From Sphaerosporella brunnea (Eukaryota > Ascomycota > Pezizomycetes > Pezizales > Pyronemataceae): a stretch of DNA of 64,000 nucleotides. Below the pieces are notes generated by a model. It searched no databases. It saw nothing but the letters and a program-made list of their open reading frames with translations, and had not been told where the DNA came from. Below, one piece after another: positions 1-10,745 of this stretch (position 1 is its first letter; every line of letters starts with the position of its first letter). The position numbers and the translations under genes are program-made. The stretch lies in contig VXIS01000061.1 of the NCBI GenBank assembly GCA_008704415.1, forward strand, positions 62,001-126,000, given 5' to 3'.

Positions 1-125
1 GTAGAAAAAAACAAGAAATTCCTCGCAGATATCTTTCTTTCCTCCGCATTTTCAAAAAAACCTTGGACAAAGACAAGGGGGATCGGTCAGTTTAGATGTA
101 AGTAACCGGTCCATTAGCCAGACGT

Positions 126-1769
126 CTAGAGGTGGAGGACACTCGCGATTAGCTTACGGGAGTCCTCCCTGCGGAGACCGCCCAAGTTCTTGCGCCTATC
201 ATCCTGGTTGAGCAACTTGCCCTCAGCACGGAGACAGTGCATGTTGGCAATAAGGCTGTCGGCATTGGAGATCTCACACTTCGTCTGGAGGACGGCCTGA
301 AGATCCTCCATACAATCCAGGCGGTACTTGTACAAAGCCTTCGCAAGGCGAAAGATGTGGTCGTCCGACAAGCTGATTGTAAGTCCGACCGAGTGAGCCA
401 TAATCATCTCCTCAATGGAAAACTTGGCGTACTCCTTCATCTTGTGACGCTGGGCCAGGAACTCGGAGAACCGGTCCAGGCGCCATATTTTGAGAGCATC
501 GATCCGATGGTCACGGTGAATGTACCTAAAGGGAAGATGCTGCTTGACGAGCTGAGGAGCCTGTTTGATGGACCTAGTGTCAGGCTTGGGGGGAGTCATG
601 TCCCGGACTTTGATCTCTCGCTCCAGGGTTGAGGTCTTTCCGATGACGGTTCCTTCAGCACTCTCCAACTGCATGCCACGGCAGCGGTTCTCGAGTCGTC
701 CAAGACGGTATTCCGTGACCGGGGAAGCTTCCAGAGACGAGACCGACTCCACAGGCTTCTCTTCCAATTTTTTCTTGCCCAAGGCGGTCTTCAGCTCCTG
801 AATTAACCCCTGCAGAGATGTTACTCCCGGGGGAAGATACGACCGGATCACCTGACTTTCAACAGCAAGAATCTCGCGGTTCCTGTCGAAAGCCTCCTTG
901 GGCATTTGGGCGATACCCAGGCGAGATTCCACTTCGACCATCTCTCCACTGAGTACCTCCTTGGGGCGTAATTCCCAGTCGCCTCCGTCAACGACTCGTC
1001 GTTTGAGCTGACCACGTGGTTTAAGAGTGGCTCCAGCACTCTTAGGAGCCTCGCGAAGCTCAGAAGGGTGTTGTCCAATGTGAGGGGTCTGAGAGACGGG
1101 CAACTGGTGGTTGTAGTGCTTGTGGCTCTCAGCAGGACCAACCTTGTCTCCTTCATTATCAACCGAAGCGATAGAGGAATCTCCAGGCTTGATGTTGCCA
1201 GTTTGGGTATCGTCTGAGACGATTGCTCCGTATACCTCATTAATCTGTCGACCCACATCATCGTCGTAAGTAAGGGTCTTAAAATCTTCAGAAGCGGTAG
1301 CACTAGCCTTCATTCTGAGCTCCCCCATAGTCATACCCTCGAGGATAGGGTCTCTGGAAATCCCAGTAGCTAGAACCTGATGACCTTCAGAGGTTGCATG
1401 CTGCTGCGCCTCGATAGATCCCCTAAAAGGCGGGGCACCCACAGCATTGGGGTTTTCTTGAACCCCTTCAGAGGGTCCGTCAATGCCGACCTTGTTGGAT
1501 GTGTCGTTGCCTGGGCTCTTGGTGCCCAACTGGTCGTCGTGGCGCTGTTCTAGCTCCCAGATGCGACGAGAAAGTGTCCAGGACACCGCTAGATGCCACC
1601 GAAGAGCCTTTTCATCCATAAAGCCTCGGCCTCCCGCGAGTATAGTGTCCAGATACGCTTGCTCGTTAACATCCAGCGGGACATCGAAGCTACGGTTGAT
1701 GAAGTCCATCGGGACGCCGGTGTAGGTTGGATCGCTCCACCCGGTGAATGGGATGTTAGGGTCGCTCAT
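126..1769 (-). CDS. Hypothetical protein, 547 aa, no recognised domain
   Basis: Uninterrupted reading frame on the minus strand from ATG at 1769 to TAG at 126; no intron is needed. I do not recognise the family. The N-terminal ~75 residues look folded (WSDPTYTGVPMDF...), followed by a long polar, probably disordered stretch (residues ~80-370), then a charged, helix-prone C-terminal part (~410-547) rich in Arg, Lys and Leu (LKIWRLDRFSEFLAQRHKMK). No signal peptide or membrane segment is visible. It is divergent from SLH1 with a ~1 kb gap, so the two may share a promoter region. The length of the frame and the well-formed C-terminus support a real gene, although an unspliced intron inside the disordered part cannot be excluded. 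Confidence 0.75.
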   Translation of the reverse strand: MSDPNIPFTGWSDPTYTGVPMDFINRSFDVPLDVNEQAYLDTILAGGRGFMDEKALRWHLAVSWTLSRRIWELEQRHDDQLGTKSPGNDTSNKVGIDGPSEGVQENPNAVGAPPFRGSIEAQQHATSEGHQVLATGISRDPILEGMTMGELRMKASATASEDFKTLTYDDDVGRQINEVYGAIVSDDTQTGNIKPGDSSIASVDNEGDKVGPAESHKHYNHQLPVSQTPHIGQHPSELREAPKSAGATLKPRGQLKRRVVDGGDWELRPKEVLSGEMVEVESRLGIAQMPKEAFDRNREILAVESQVIRSYLPPGVTSLQGLIQELKTALGKKKLEEKPVESVSSLEASPVTEYRLGRLENRCRGMQLESAEGTVIGKTSTLEREIKVRDMTPPKPDTRSIKQAPQLVKQHLPFRYIHRDHRIDALKIWRLDRFSEFLAQRHKMKEYAKFSIEEMIMAHSVGLTISLSDDHIFRLAKALYKYRLDCMEDLQAVLQTKCEISNADSLIANMHCLRAEGKLLNQDDRRKNLGGLRREDSRKLIASVLHL

Positions 1770-2810
1770 TCGCGCTGTTTTGGTGGTGGGGGATGGTGGG
1801 GGATGGTGGGGGATGGTGGGGGATGGTGGTAGATAAAGGGAGGAGGAAAGGAGGAGAGGATGAGGAAGGGAGAAGATGGAAGAGGCACAGCCTTGGGGCC
1901 AATGCGGGCCAGCGGCGGATAGGGGACGTCAAAAAAATTCCGGAGGTCTTTATGAAGTCGTCCGTGGCCAAGTATGTAGGTGTGCGATGCTCACAAGCCG
2001 TCACTCGCTGCGAACATGCCAGCCCTGTTTGGTATTAGTCCTAGGCTGGGGCCGGACGGACGAGGTTGCCGGCTGTAGTGCTGGTGCATTGTCAGTCAAC
2101 CCGCCAATAATCGAATGGGCCTGTTAGGTCTGCAAATGAATCCCTTGGTATTTAGAATGTGAATGGGTGTCACTTTTACACTATTTGTACACACGCAAAT
2201 TATCAAGTGCCTGGTGGGCCATTGAGAGGGTGAACCAAACTTCACAGAGCTAGAAGGGCCTTGACCGTGATGGGGATGAAGGCGATGGAAGTCTGTCGGA
2301 CCCTCCAGCCAATCTTCTCCGCAGCTTTAAATTTATTGGATGTGCAGGCGCCTTAGGATTAGCAGGATTAGCATACAAACCCAGTGCGTGCCTGGGCTCG
2401 GCCCGGCCTTTCATGCGTTTCGAAACAGATTGCTGCGCCAGAATACCGAGGCCATTCTGCTCTATATTGAGCTCTGACAGCAATATCTAGAGACGTTATC
2501 GAAAAGACTTCGTTATGCAAAATATGCGAAGAAGGCGTCCTCGTTCTTGAGCCAAGGATTTGCTTGGGGAAAGAAGCTTTTTCGATTACCGTTTTCGAAT
2601 ATATTTCCACACAGGAGTGAAGTGGTTTTTGGAGGACATCACGCTCTGTGTAACGACCGGGTTAGGTTTGCGGGAGAGTCTTTGTGACTCATCAACCCGG
2701 CGCTACCAACCTTCGTCTCTTCCCCAGCAACCACAACTTCTGCCGCTACCCAACTCACTTCACAACTTTAGAAGCAAGCTCTCTGGCCCCAAAACCATCC
2801 ACTCGAAGCC
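1770..2810. promoter_or_regulatory. Divergent intergenic region between the 126-1769 gene and SLH1
   Basis: About 1 kb between two divergent starts. It holds a tandem decamer array next to the left gene (separate entry) and a C/A-rich stretch (2690-2810) typical of a fungal 5' leader just before the SLH1 ATG. No ORF here looks coding. Confidence 0.5.
1791..1830. repeat. Tandem decamer repeat, 4 copies
   Basis: Four head-to-tail copies of GGATGGTGGG, the last with one mismatch, 21 bp upstream of the ATG of the minus-strand gene. The array is purine-rich on the + strand, i.e. pyrimidine-rich in the sense of the minus-strand leader. Confidence 0.9.
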
Positions 2811-5800
2811 ATGCCTTCCGTTGTCGACGGCTACACCTCCGAGTCAGATTGGCTCGCCCAACTGACGCAGATGCAAGAAGCGATTGCCGCTCTGAAAACC
2901 GACCTTTCCGCCGCGACGGCCGGCTCGGAATACGGCTCGGACCTTGGTCTCAAAGACGAAGACTTCTCCGCCTCAGGCGCCTCGGATTCCGATGAAATCT
3001 TCGATTACAGTGACGGCGTGTACGATTCCTACTCTAGCGACGAGCTTGGCGAGGAGGAGGAGGAGGCAAAATCCTTGACTACCAAATGGCTACTCGCAGT
3101 TTGCTACCAGTACTGCGCACGTAGATTTGCGGGACAGGAGCCCCGCGAGCTTGCGGATAATATCCTACGGGTCTTGGAGAGTGACAAGAACGATGACGAG
3201 TTACAGGCTGCGCTGGTAGACATCTTGGGATTCGAAGACTTAGATCTCGTCTCGCAAATCTTGATGCACAGATCCGAAGTCGTTGCCTCTGCTAGAGCCG
3301 CAGAGCCGCAACTTGGGGGTGCCGAGGATGCTATCCTCCGCCTGATGACTAGAGAGCAGAGAGAGGAAGCGATACGACAGGCGGATCTGGAACATAAATC
3401 GCGGCCGTTGGGATCAAAGCTTGCGGAAAAGTCCGAGAACTATCCTCACGTCTACTGTGCCTATAATGCCGGTAATACTTTGAGCGCTTTCGGGAAGAAG
3501 TACAGTTTGCCCATGGGCAGCAAAGAGATCGAACAGAAGGATTACACCGAAATCCAAATTCCGCCGACAAAGGTTGGCACTGTAGGCGCGAACGAGAAGT
3601 TGGTGAAAATAAAAGAGATGGACAATCTATGCCAGAAGACTTTCGTGGGATACAAGTCACTCAATCGGATGCAGAGTTTGGTGTATCCCGTGGCGTACAA
3701 GACGAATGAGAACATGCTTATCTGTGCCCCAACTGGTGCTGTGAGAATAACCGCTCCCTTTCTTTGTGTCGCAGTGAATACATGCGTTCTTTTTGGGCAG
3801 TGTTGATGTGGATCCGATGCGTAGGGTAAAACTGATGCTGCTATGCTCACAATTTTGCGCACTATAAGCCTAAACTGCATTCCCAGGCCAATGGAGGCTC
3901 CAGATGCCGAGGACTTCTACTGTGATAAGGACGATTTCAAAGTCGTCTACGTAGCCCCCATGAAAGCTCTCGCCTCGGAAATCGTGCAGAAGCTACAGTC
4001 ACGGTTGGCATGGCTAGGAATCCAAGTTCGGGAACTCACAGGTAATTGTGCTCCTCGAACTTTGGGGGTCTTGTATGCTGATTAAACCGAAGGTGATATG
4101 CACTTGACCAAGGCCGAAATAGTCAAGACCCAGATCATTGTCACTACGCCAGAAAAATGGGATGTCGTAACCCGCAAATCTGTTGGTGACACCGAACTGG
4201 TGCAGAAGGTGCGACTTCTGATTCTCGACGAAGTTCACATGTTGCATGATGAGCGAGGTGCCGTGATTGAGTCACTCGTTGCCCGAACTCAGCGCCAAGT
4301 GGAGTCAACGCAGAGTATGATCCGCATCGTTGGACTCTCGGCAACCCTGCCCAACTATGTGGATGTTGCAGAGTTCCTCAAGGTCAACCCCTACGCTGGC
4401 CTTTTCTACTTTGATGGCTCCTTTAGGCCTGTCCCTTTGGCTCAAAATTTCGTCGGCGTCAAGGGCAAGCCTGGAAGCAGAGTATCCAATGACAACCTGG
4501 ACAAAGCTTGTTACGAAAAGGTCAAGGAAATGCTTTTGTGTGGCCACCAAGTGATGGTATTCGTTCATTCCAGAAAGGATACCATGAAGACTGCCAGGAT
4601 GTTGTATCAGATGGCCGCGGACGACAACAGTCTCGACCTCCTCGATAGCAGTGGTCATGCGAAGTATGCCTATGCTGCCAAAGAGATGGATCGTTCGAAG
4701 GGCCGAGAACTCAGAGACCTTTTCAAGAAGGGATTCGGCATCCATCATGCCGGTATGTTGCGGTCCGACCGTAACCTTGTTGAGCGAACATTTGGTCAAG
4801 GTGTTATGAAAGTTCTTTGTTGTACTGCAACCCTCGCTTGGGGTGTCAACTTGCCAGCTGCGGCCGTAATCATCAAAGGAACTCAGGTTTACAATGCGCA
4901 AAAGGGTGCGTTTATGGATCTCGGGATTCTGGATGTTCTTCAGATCTTTGGTCGTGCTGGTAGACCGCAATTCCAGGATACGGGTATCGGATATATTTGC
5001 ACAACCCACGATAAGCTTGCACACTATTTGGCGGCGGTCACGCAACAGATCCCCATTGAGTCTCGGTTGGTGGAGAGAATAGTGGACAACCTGAATGCTG
5101 AAATTGCTCTTGGAACCGTCACTACAGTTGATGAGGCCGTGCAGTGGCTGGGATATTCGTATCTATTTGTGCGTTGGAAGAAGAACCCGCTCCATTATGG
5201 CATTGACTGGAGTGAATTGAGCGATGATCGTGAACTTCACGGTAAACGTAGGGAATTGATCATCAAGGCAGCCCGTCGGTTGGCCCAGACGCAAATGATC
5301 ATCTTCGACGAGAGGACCGAGAGCTTGTCCCCTAAGGATGTCGGCCGAATTGCCAGTAATTATTATATTCTGAACAACAGCATTGAGATCTTCAACAACA
5401 TGATGAAGCCAGCCGCAACGGAGGCTGATGTACTGGTCATGATAAGCTTGAGCGGAGAGTTCGATAACATTCAGATCCGTGATTCGGATTCGGCGGAACT
5501 GGACAGGTTAAGACTTGAAGCATGTCCATGCCAGATACCGGAGGCAAAGAAGAACACAACTGCACCGAAAGTGAAAGAGTCTGGTCCGGCAGAAAAGGAC
5601 ACCAAAGGACCAAAAGGTGGCAAGGAGGACAACAGGACGATTGTTACTTCTCATGCCAAGGTCAATATCCTCCTCCAGGCCTTCATCTCTAAAGCAAACA
5701 TTGAAGACTTCGCTTTGGTCTCCGATTCTGCCTACGTAGCTCAAAATGCTGGAAGAATTTGCCGGGCATTGTTCCAGATCGCGTTGAACCGCCGATGGGG

Positions 5801-8800
5801 AGGTTTGTGCGAGGTTCTTCTCACTCTGAGCAAATCCATCGAAAAGAGGTGCTTTTATTTGTCTCACTATTTGCGGAAATTCACTAACACTGGGCAGGAT
5901 ATGGCCTTTCCAGCATCCTCTGGCGCAGTTTCCTCTCCCCATCCATATCATTCAGAAGCTGGAAGAAAAGGATTCGACCTCGTCTATTGAAGCGCTACGA
6001 GACATGGAGGTCGGCGAGATCAGCTCACTGGTCAACAACCAGCGCATGGGCCCCGAGATCGCCAAAGCACTGGAAAACTTCCCTACCGTGAACATCGATG
6101 TGGAGATAGCACCTCTGAACCGAGATGTCCTGCGGATAAAGCTCTGGATTACACCCGACTTTAGGTGGAATGACCGTGTCCACGGAAGCTCCGAAAGCTA
6201 TTACATCTGGGTTGAGAACTCTGATACGGCCGAGATCTACCATACTGAATATTTCATTCTGGGTCGGAAGAAGCTCTATGACGATCACGAACTGAATTTC
6301 ACAATCCCACTCTCAGACCCTTTGCCTTCTCAGATCTATGTGCGAGCTGTATCGGATCGATGGTTGGGCGCTGAGTCAGTGGCACCTGTTTCATTTCAGC
6401 ATTTGATCCGGCCCGATACCGAAGCTGTCTACACACCTTTGCTAAACCTGCAACCACTCCCGATTACAGCCCTGAAGAACCCCAAATTGGAGAAAATATA
6501 TGGTTCCAGGTTTCAATACTTCAACCCTATGCAGACGCAGATCTTTCACACACTCTACCACACCAATGAGAATGTGTTGCTTGGATCTCCTACTGGTAGT
6601 GGAAAGACTATTGCTTGCGAACTGGCAATGTGGTGGGCGTTCCGGGAGAAACCAGGATCGAAAGTGGTTTACATCGCGCCTATGAAGGCTCTGGTTCGGG
6701 AGCGTGTGAAAGACTGGAGTGCTCGATTGACTCGGCAGATGGGCTTGAAGCTTGTGGAGCTTACTGGTGACAACACTCCTGATACTAGAACCATCCGAGA
6801 CGCGGACATCATCATAACGACTCCAGAGAAATGGGACGGTATCTCCAGAAGCTGGCAGACGAGAAGCTATGTGCGACAGGTTTCTCTTGTGATCATCGAC
6901 GAGATCCATCTTTTGGGCGGTGATCGGGGTCCCATTCTGGAGATTATCGTATCGAGAATGAACTACATCGCTTCTCAGTCGGATAGCTCCGTACGATTGA
7001 TGGGTATGTCCACAGCTTGTGCCAATGCTACAGATTTGGCCAACTGGTTGGGTGTTAAACGGGGGTTGTACAATTTCAAGCCTTCGGTGGGTGTTGCTGT
7101 GCTCCATGAGATAACTCTTGCTCTTGCTAACTTGTTTAGGTCCGCCCGGTCCCCCTGGTGACATATATTGACGGCTTCCCTGAGCAGACTGGATTCTGTC
7201 CGTTAATGCAGTCTATGAACAGACCCGCGTTCTTGGCCATCAAGACACATTCTCCGACGAAGCCAGTGATCATCTTTGTTGCCTCACGACGACAGACCCG
7301 GCTCACTGCAAAGGATCTTATCAACTTCTGCGGAATGGAGGATAATCCAAGGCGGTTTTTGGGCATGGAAGAGGATGAGCTACAAGGAATCTTGACCAAG
7401 ATCAAGGACGACAGTCTGAAAGAGGCCGTTCAATTTGGTATCGGATTGCATCATGCTGGTCTCGTGGAAGCTGATCGTCAGATCGTGGAAGAGCTTTTCA
7501 CATACAACAAGATTCAGGTTCTGGTTGCAACGGCTACTCTTGCATGGGGTGTCAACCTTCCCGCTCACTTGGTGATCGTCAAAGGCACGCAATTCTTCGA
7601 CGCCAAAATCGAAGGCTACCGAGACATGGATCTCACCGATGTTCTTCAAATGTTAGGTCGTGCAGGGCGTCCACAGTTCGATACTTCTGGTATCGGACGG
7701 ATCTTCACCCAAGATTCCAAAAAGAACTTTTATAAGCACTTCCTCCATACTGGATTCCCCGTTGAGAGCACTCTCCACAAAGTAGTAGACGACCACTTGG
7801 GTGCCGAAGTATCTGCTGGTACTATCGCCAACAAGCAAGATGCTTTGGATTATCTGACCTGGACATTTTTCTTCCGGCGTCTTCACAAGAACCCTACCTA
7901 CTACGGTCTAGACATCGCCATCGAAGAGCAGGATTCTCTGAGCGCGCAAGAAGCAGCGAACGAGTATCTGATCGAAATGGTAGACAAGAGCATGTCAGAG
8001 CTCACCAAATCCGGCTGTGTAGTGTCACAGTCCAACGGCGACGTTGACCCGACACCTCTAGGCAAGATTGCATCCTACTACTATCTCTCACACAAAACCA
8101 TCCGCAACCTTCTCCGTTATGCAAAGCGTGATGCCAGCTTCGGAGATGTTTTAAAGTGGATGAGCACGGCTACCGAATATGATGAGCTCCCTGTGCGGCA
8201 CAACGAAGACCTCATCAACATCGAGTTGTCTAAAGCACTCCCACTGTCGGCCGAGAACTTCGGCGTGCCCATGTGGGACCCGCACGTGAAGGCTTTCCTC
8301 CTGATTCAAGCGTTCATGTCTCGCATCGAACTCCCGATCACGGATTACATCACGGACCAGAACTCAGTTCTTGACCAGGCTATTCGTATCATGCAAGCCT
8401 CGATCGATGTGCTCGCCGAGCTGGGTTTCTTGAGCTCCGTGCGTATGATGATTTCACTGATGCAGTGCATCAAGCAAGCGAGATGGTTGGACGATGGAAC
8501 ACTCGCACAGCTCCCGGGGGTTGATATGGGGATGCTTCAAGGGAAAACTACCACGGTGAAGGATGCGATCTCCATGAACCGCCAGGAATTGGAGGGCCTC
8601 GCGAGGCGCCTTGGGGTCAGGAGAACCGACGAAGTAAGTCTCAGTCCTCCATGAGTTATACCACACCCCCTGTCTTGCCATCGCCGAAACTGCCCCCTTC
8701 CCCCATCCCCGCCACAAATGTTTTTGCCACACCTTATTCTAACGTGTCGCCAGTTCACCCGAGTGTGTACCTCCTCGATCCCCCACCTGGCACTACAAGT

Positions 8801-9143
8801 CACCTCCACAAACGCCAACATCGCGCTCACCGTCTCCCGCAAAAACTCACATCCAAACAGCAACTTCCGCATCCACGCGCCGAAGTTTCCAAAGCCCCAG
8901 ACGGAAGGCTTCTTTGTGATCCTGGGAGATAAAGACAGGGATGAGATTTTTGCACTCAAGCGTGTCAGCTGGCCGGCTGAGGCTAGGGGAAGACCAAGTG
9001 TTACTGTTAAGATGGAGCTGCCCCCAGGACTCCAGGACGAGAGGGCCATGCTGTGGTGTGTCAGTGATGGGTATGTGGGTGTTGAAGCCGAGTGTGAGGT
9101 TAGGCTAGTGCAGAGTGCGGAGGAGGCGTGGGCGGAGAAGTAA
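2811..9143 (+). CDS. SLH1: Slh1/ASCC3-type RNA helicase (Ski2-like, dual cassette)
   Basis: Six exons by my splicing: 2811-3740, 3825-4041, 4093-5848, 5898-7086, 7140-8633, 8754-9143; 1991 aa, the usual length for Slh1/ASCC3. Slh1 is the helicase of the ribosome quality-control trigger complex that splits collided ribosomes. Acidic N-terminal region, then cassette 1: Walker A APTGAGKT is rebuilt across intron 1 (residues ~305-312), DEVH near 428-431, GLSATLP, and [10 protein letters not shown], followed by a Sec63 domain. Cassette 2: GSPTGSGKT near 1197-1205, [17 protein letters not shown] in place of [12 protein letters not shown], then a second Sec63 domain ending at 9143. Both cassettes keep ATPase motifs. 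Introns are 84, 51, 49, 53 and 120 bp; each restores frame. Brr2, the paralogous spliceosomal helicase, is the alternative; the length and the N-terminus favour Slh1. Confidence 0.93.
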
Positions 9144-9270
9144 TGTCACTCGCTCGGCTACTTAGGCATATATTGATGCTCGAGATACATAGAGAGGGAT
9201 AATTGATACTGCAACTCTTGCCTTGCCCTTGCCCTTGCCCGTCCCCTTGCTTTTGATGTGAGCTTCCTGA

Positions 9271-9291
9271 TCATAATGTATTCGGCCGCTT
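9271..9291 (-). mobile_element. 21-bp match to the LINE 3' terminus
   Basis: TCATAATGTATTCGGCCGCTT is, on the minus strand, identical to the 3'-terminal core of the LINE copy ending near 18101. It is isolated from other LINE sequence, so it is either a severely truncated insertion or a chance remnant of a longer decayed copy. Confidence 0.45.
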
Positions 9292-9349
9292 AGCTTCCTG
9301 GGATGTGGCCCGGGCGCGAATCCTTTGCACTCACTCACGAGGCCGCCTT

Positions 9350-9395
9350 CCCTTCCTTCCTTCCTTCCTTCCTTCCTTCCTTCCTTCCTTCCTTT
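9350..9395. repeat. (CCTT)n microsatellite
   Basis: About eleven CCTT units in the SLH1 3' flank, preceded by a short imperfect CCCTTG run (9220-9250). Confidence 0.9.
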
Positions 9396-9799
9396 CCCCG
9401 CCCCCTTGCAAGGCCATGGCCCATACACAGCAACCGTTGCCGTTCTGCAGGCAGGTGTAGGGAGTTAACTTCCTGGGTACTTACCTAAGTATATACAGGA
9501 AGTATCAGTTAAGTGCAGCCACACCAGGCGCCATTCGATGCCTCAGGTTTGGCGAGACCAACGCTCCTGGCGGGCAGGATGGAAAACGGAGTCCCCAGCG
9601 AACTTGCCGGCCGTTCAAGCCGCCGAGGGCCATGGCAGCCTTGGGGCTGCGCACAGCCTCGCGCCAGGGCCGGACACTGCGCCGATAAGAACCACTACAA
9701 GGCCGCCCGCCCCGGTCGTCTAGGCCTGCTCCCTCGGTTGCTGAGGCCTCGCCTCTCGGGTTCTATCAGCTCAAGCTGAACGAAGCGCCAACGGGGGCC

Positions 9800-10190
9800 C
9801 CGTGGACGAACAGGAGGGCGGACGACACGTTGCTGGTTCTGCAGAAAAGGACCAGGGAGCCACCGCCGCCGCTGTGCCAGGTGGCGGAGGGAGCAAGATG
9901 GAAGGAAGGTCCCCACCCCATCATCATCAAGGTCCTTTTGGCAGACGAACGATGTGTGTAATTTCCTAGCGGGACCTGGCCCGAGAATGTAGCGACGATC
10001 AGCTTTGGGTTGTTTTTCCTTTCCTATGTCAGCTACGCATTGCCTTATGTCTTCTTTCCTTTAAAAGGATACACACCTGATTGTAGGCCTTTAGGTTAGG
10101 GCCTAAGGGCAGTCTTTATGTTCATGGTGGCTGCAAGCGGCCGAATACAGTATGATTTTTTTTAAAAAACAAAAAAAAAAAAAAAAAACA
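9800..10190 (+). mobile_element. 3' end of a Tad1-like LINE (non-LTR retrotransposon), decayed
   Basis: Conceptual translation around 9819-9900 gives an eroded zinc-knuckle end of a reverse transcriptase (RCWFCRKG...CARWRREQ), matching the CWFCAG...CARWRKEQ of the copy at 51811. About 30 bp further, 9929-9958 reads KVLLADERC, matching KVLLSDERC of the copy at 10510. A stop follows, then a 3' UTR with a 3'-terminal core (GCAAGCGGCCGAATACA, 10133-10149) and an A-rich tail to 10190. The coding part has frameshifts and stops. The remnant may extend left to ~9540, where I cannot align it reliably. Confidence 0.7.
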
Positions 10191-10365
10191 AACTCGCGTC
10201 GTGCGAAGTCAAAAACGCGCAAGCCCTCGGTATGCAACAAGCAAGCAGTGTATCCGCCAGATTGCTCGGGTTTCCTGTCCAGAAAACTGCTTTGATGCTT
10301 TGGAAAGACAGAACCTGGCAGCTGGCAAAAGAAACAACACCCCATTTTTGAAGAGGCCGCTTGAT

Positions 10366-10745
10366 TTTTTTGATTTTTTTTTGTTTTAATCATATTGTAT
10401 TCGGCCGCATGCGGGGGGGGCCATGACATGAAAGCAAAGCTTCCCCCTAGGCTCGAATTCTACTGTGGGGACGTAAGGAAAGAGAGACAGGGTCAGGAAA
10501 CACATTTAGTTAGGCCTTGGTCGGCCACATTCCAACTTTGGTACGGCCTAAGAAGGCCATCACCGCCTCCGTACAGCGTTCGTCAGACAACAGGACCTTA
10601 ACGGACGCATTCATCTTTTGCCAGTCCATTGTAGCAGCCTCTACTGCCTTCCACAACACGGCCTGCTCCAACGAGCGCAGTCTTCGCCGTCTGAACGCGT
10701 CCCCGTTGACAGCGGGACGGGTCTCGTAGCGACGCGGAGATGGCA
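10366..10745 (-). mobile_element. C-terminal and 3' UTR fragment of a Tad1-like LINE, reverse orientation
   Basis: On the minus strand, roughly 10710 to 10510 encodes SLEQAVLWKAVEAATMDWQK then KVLLSDERCTEAVMAFLGRT and a stop. This is the pattern typical of fungal LINE ORF2 C-termini (LW..V, LL.DERCT..V..FL..T.VG). A 3' UTR follows with a TTTCCTGACCCTGT block shared with the copy at 52270-52300, then ATGTCATGGCC and the terminal core GCGGCCGAATACAATATGAT with an A-rich tail (T-run at 10366-10390 on the + strand). The 5' part is missing, the usual state of LINE insertions. Confidence 0.75.

Noticed and set aside
4305..5045. Minus-strand frame inside SLH1
   Set aside because: It is antisense to the helicase core, whose motifs are intact on the + strand.
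9270..10155. Reading 9271-9291 and 10133-10157 as terminal inverted repeats of one 0.9-kb DNA transposon
   Set aside because: The shared sequence is the LINE 3' terminus; the right copy is preceded by reverse-transcriptase text and followed by an A tail, so two oppositely oriented LINE ends explain the symmetry better.
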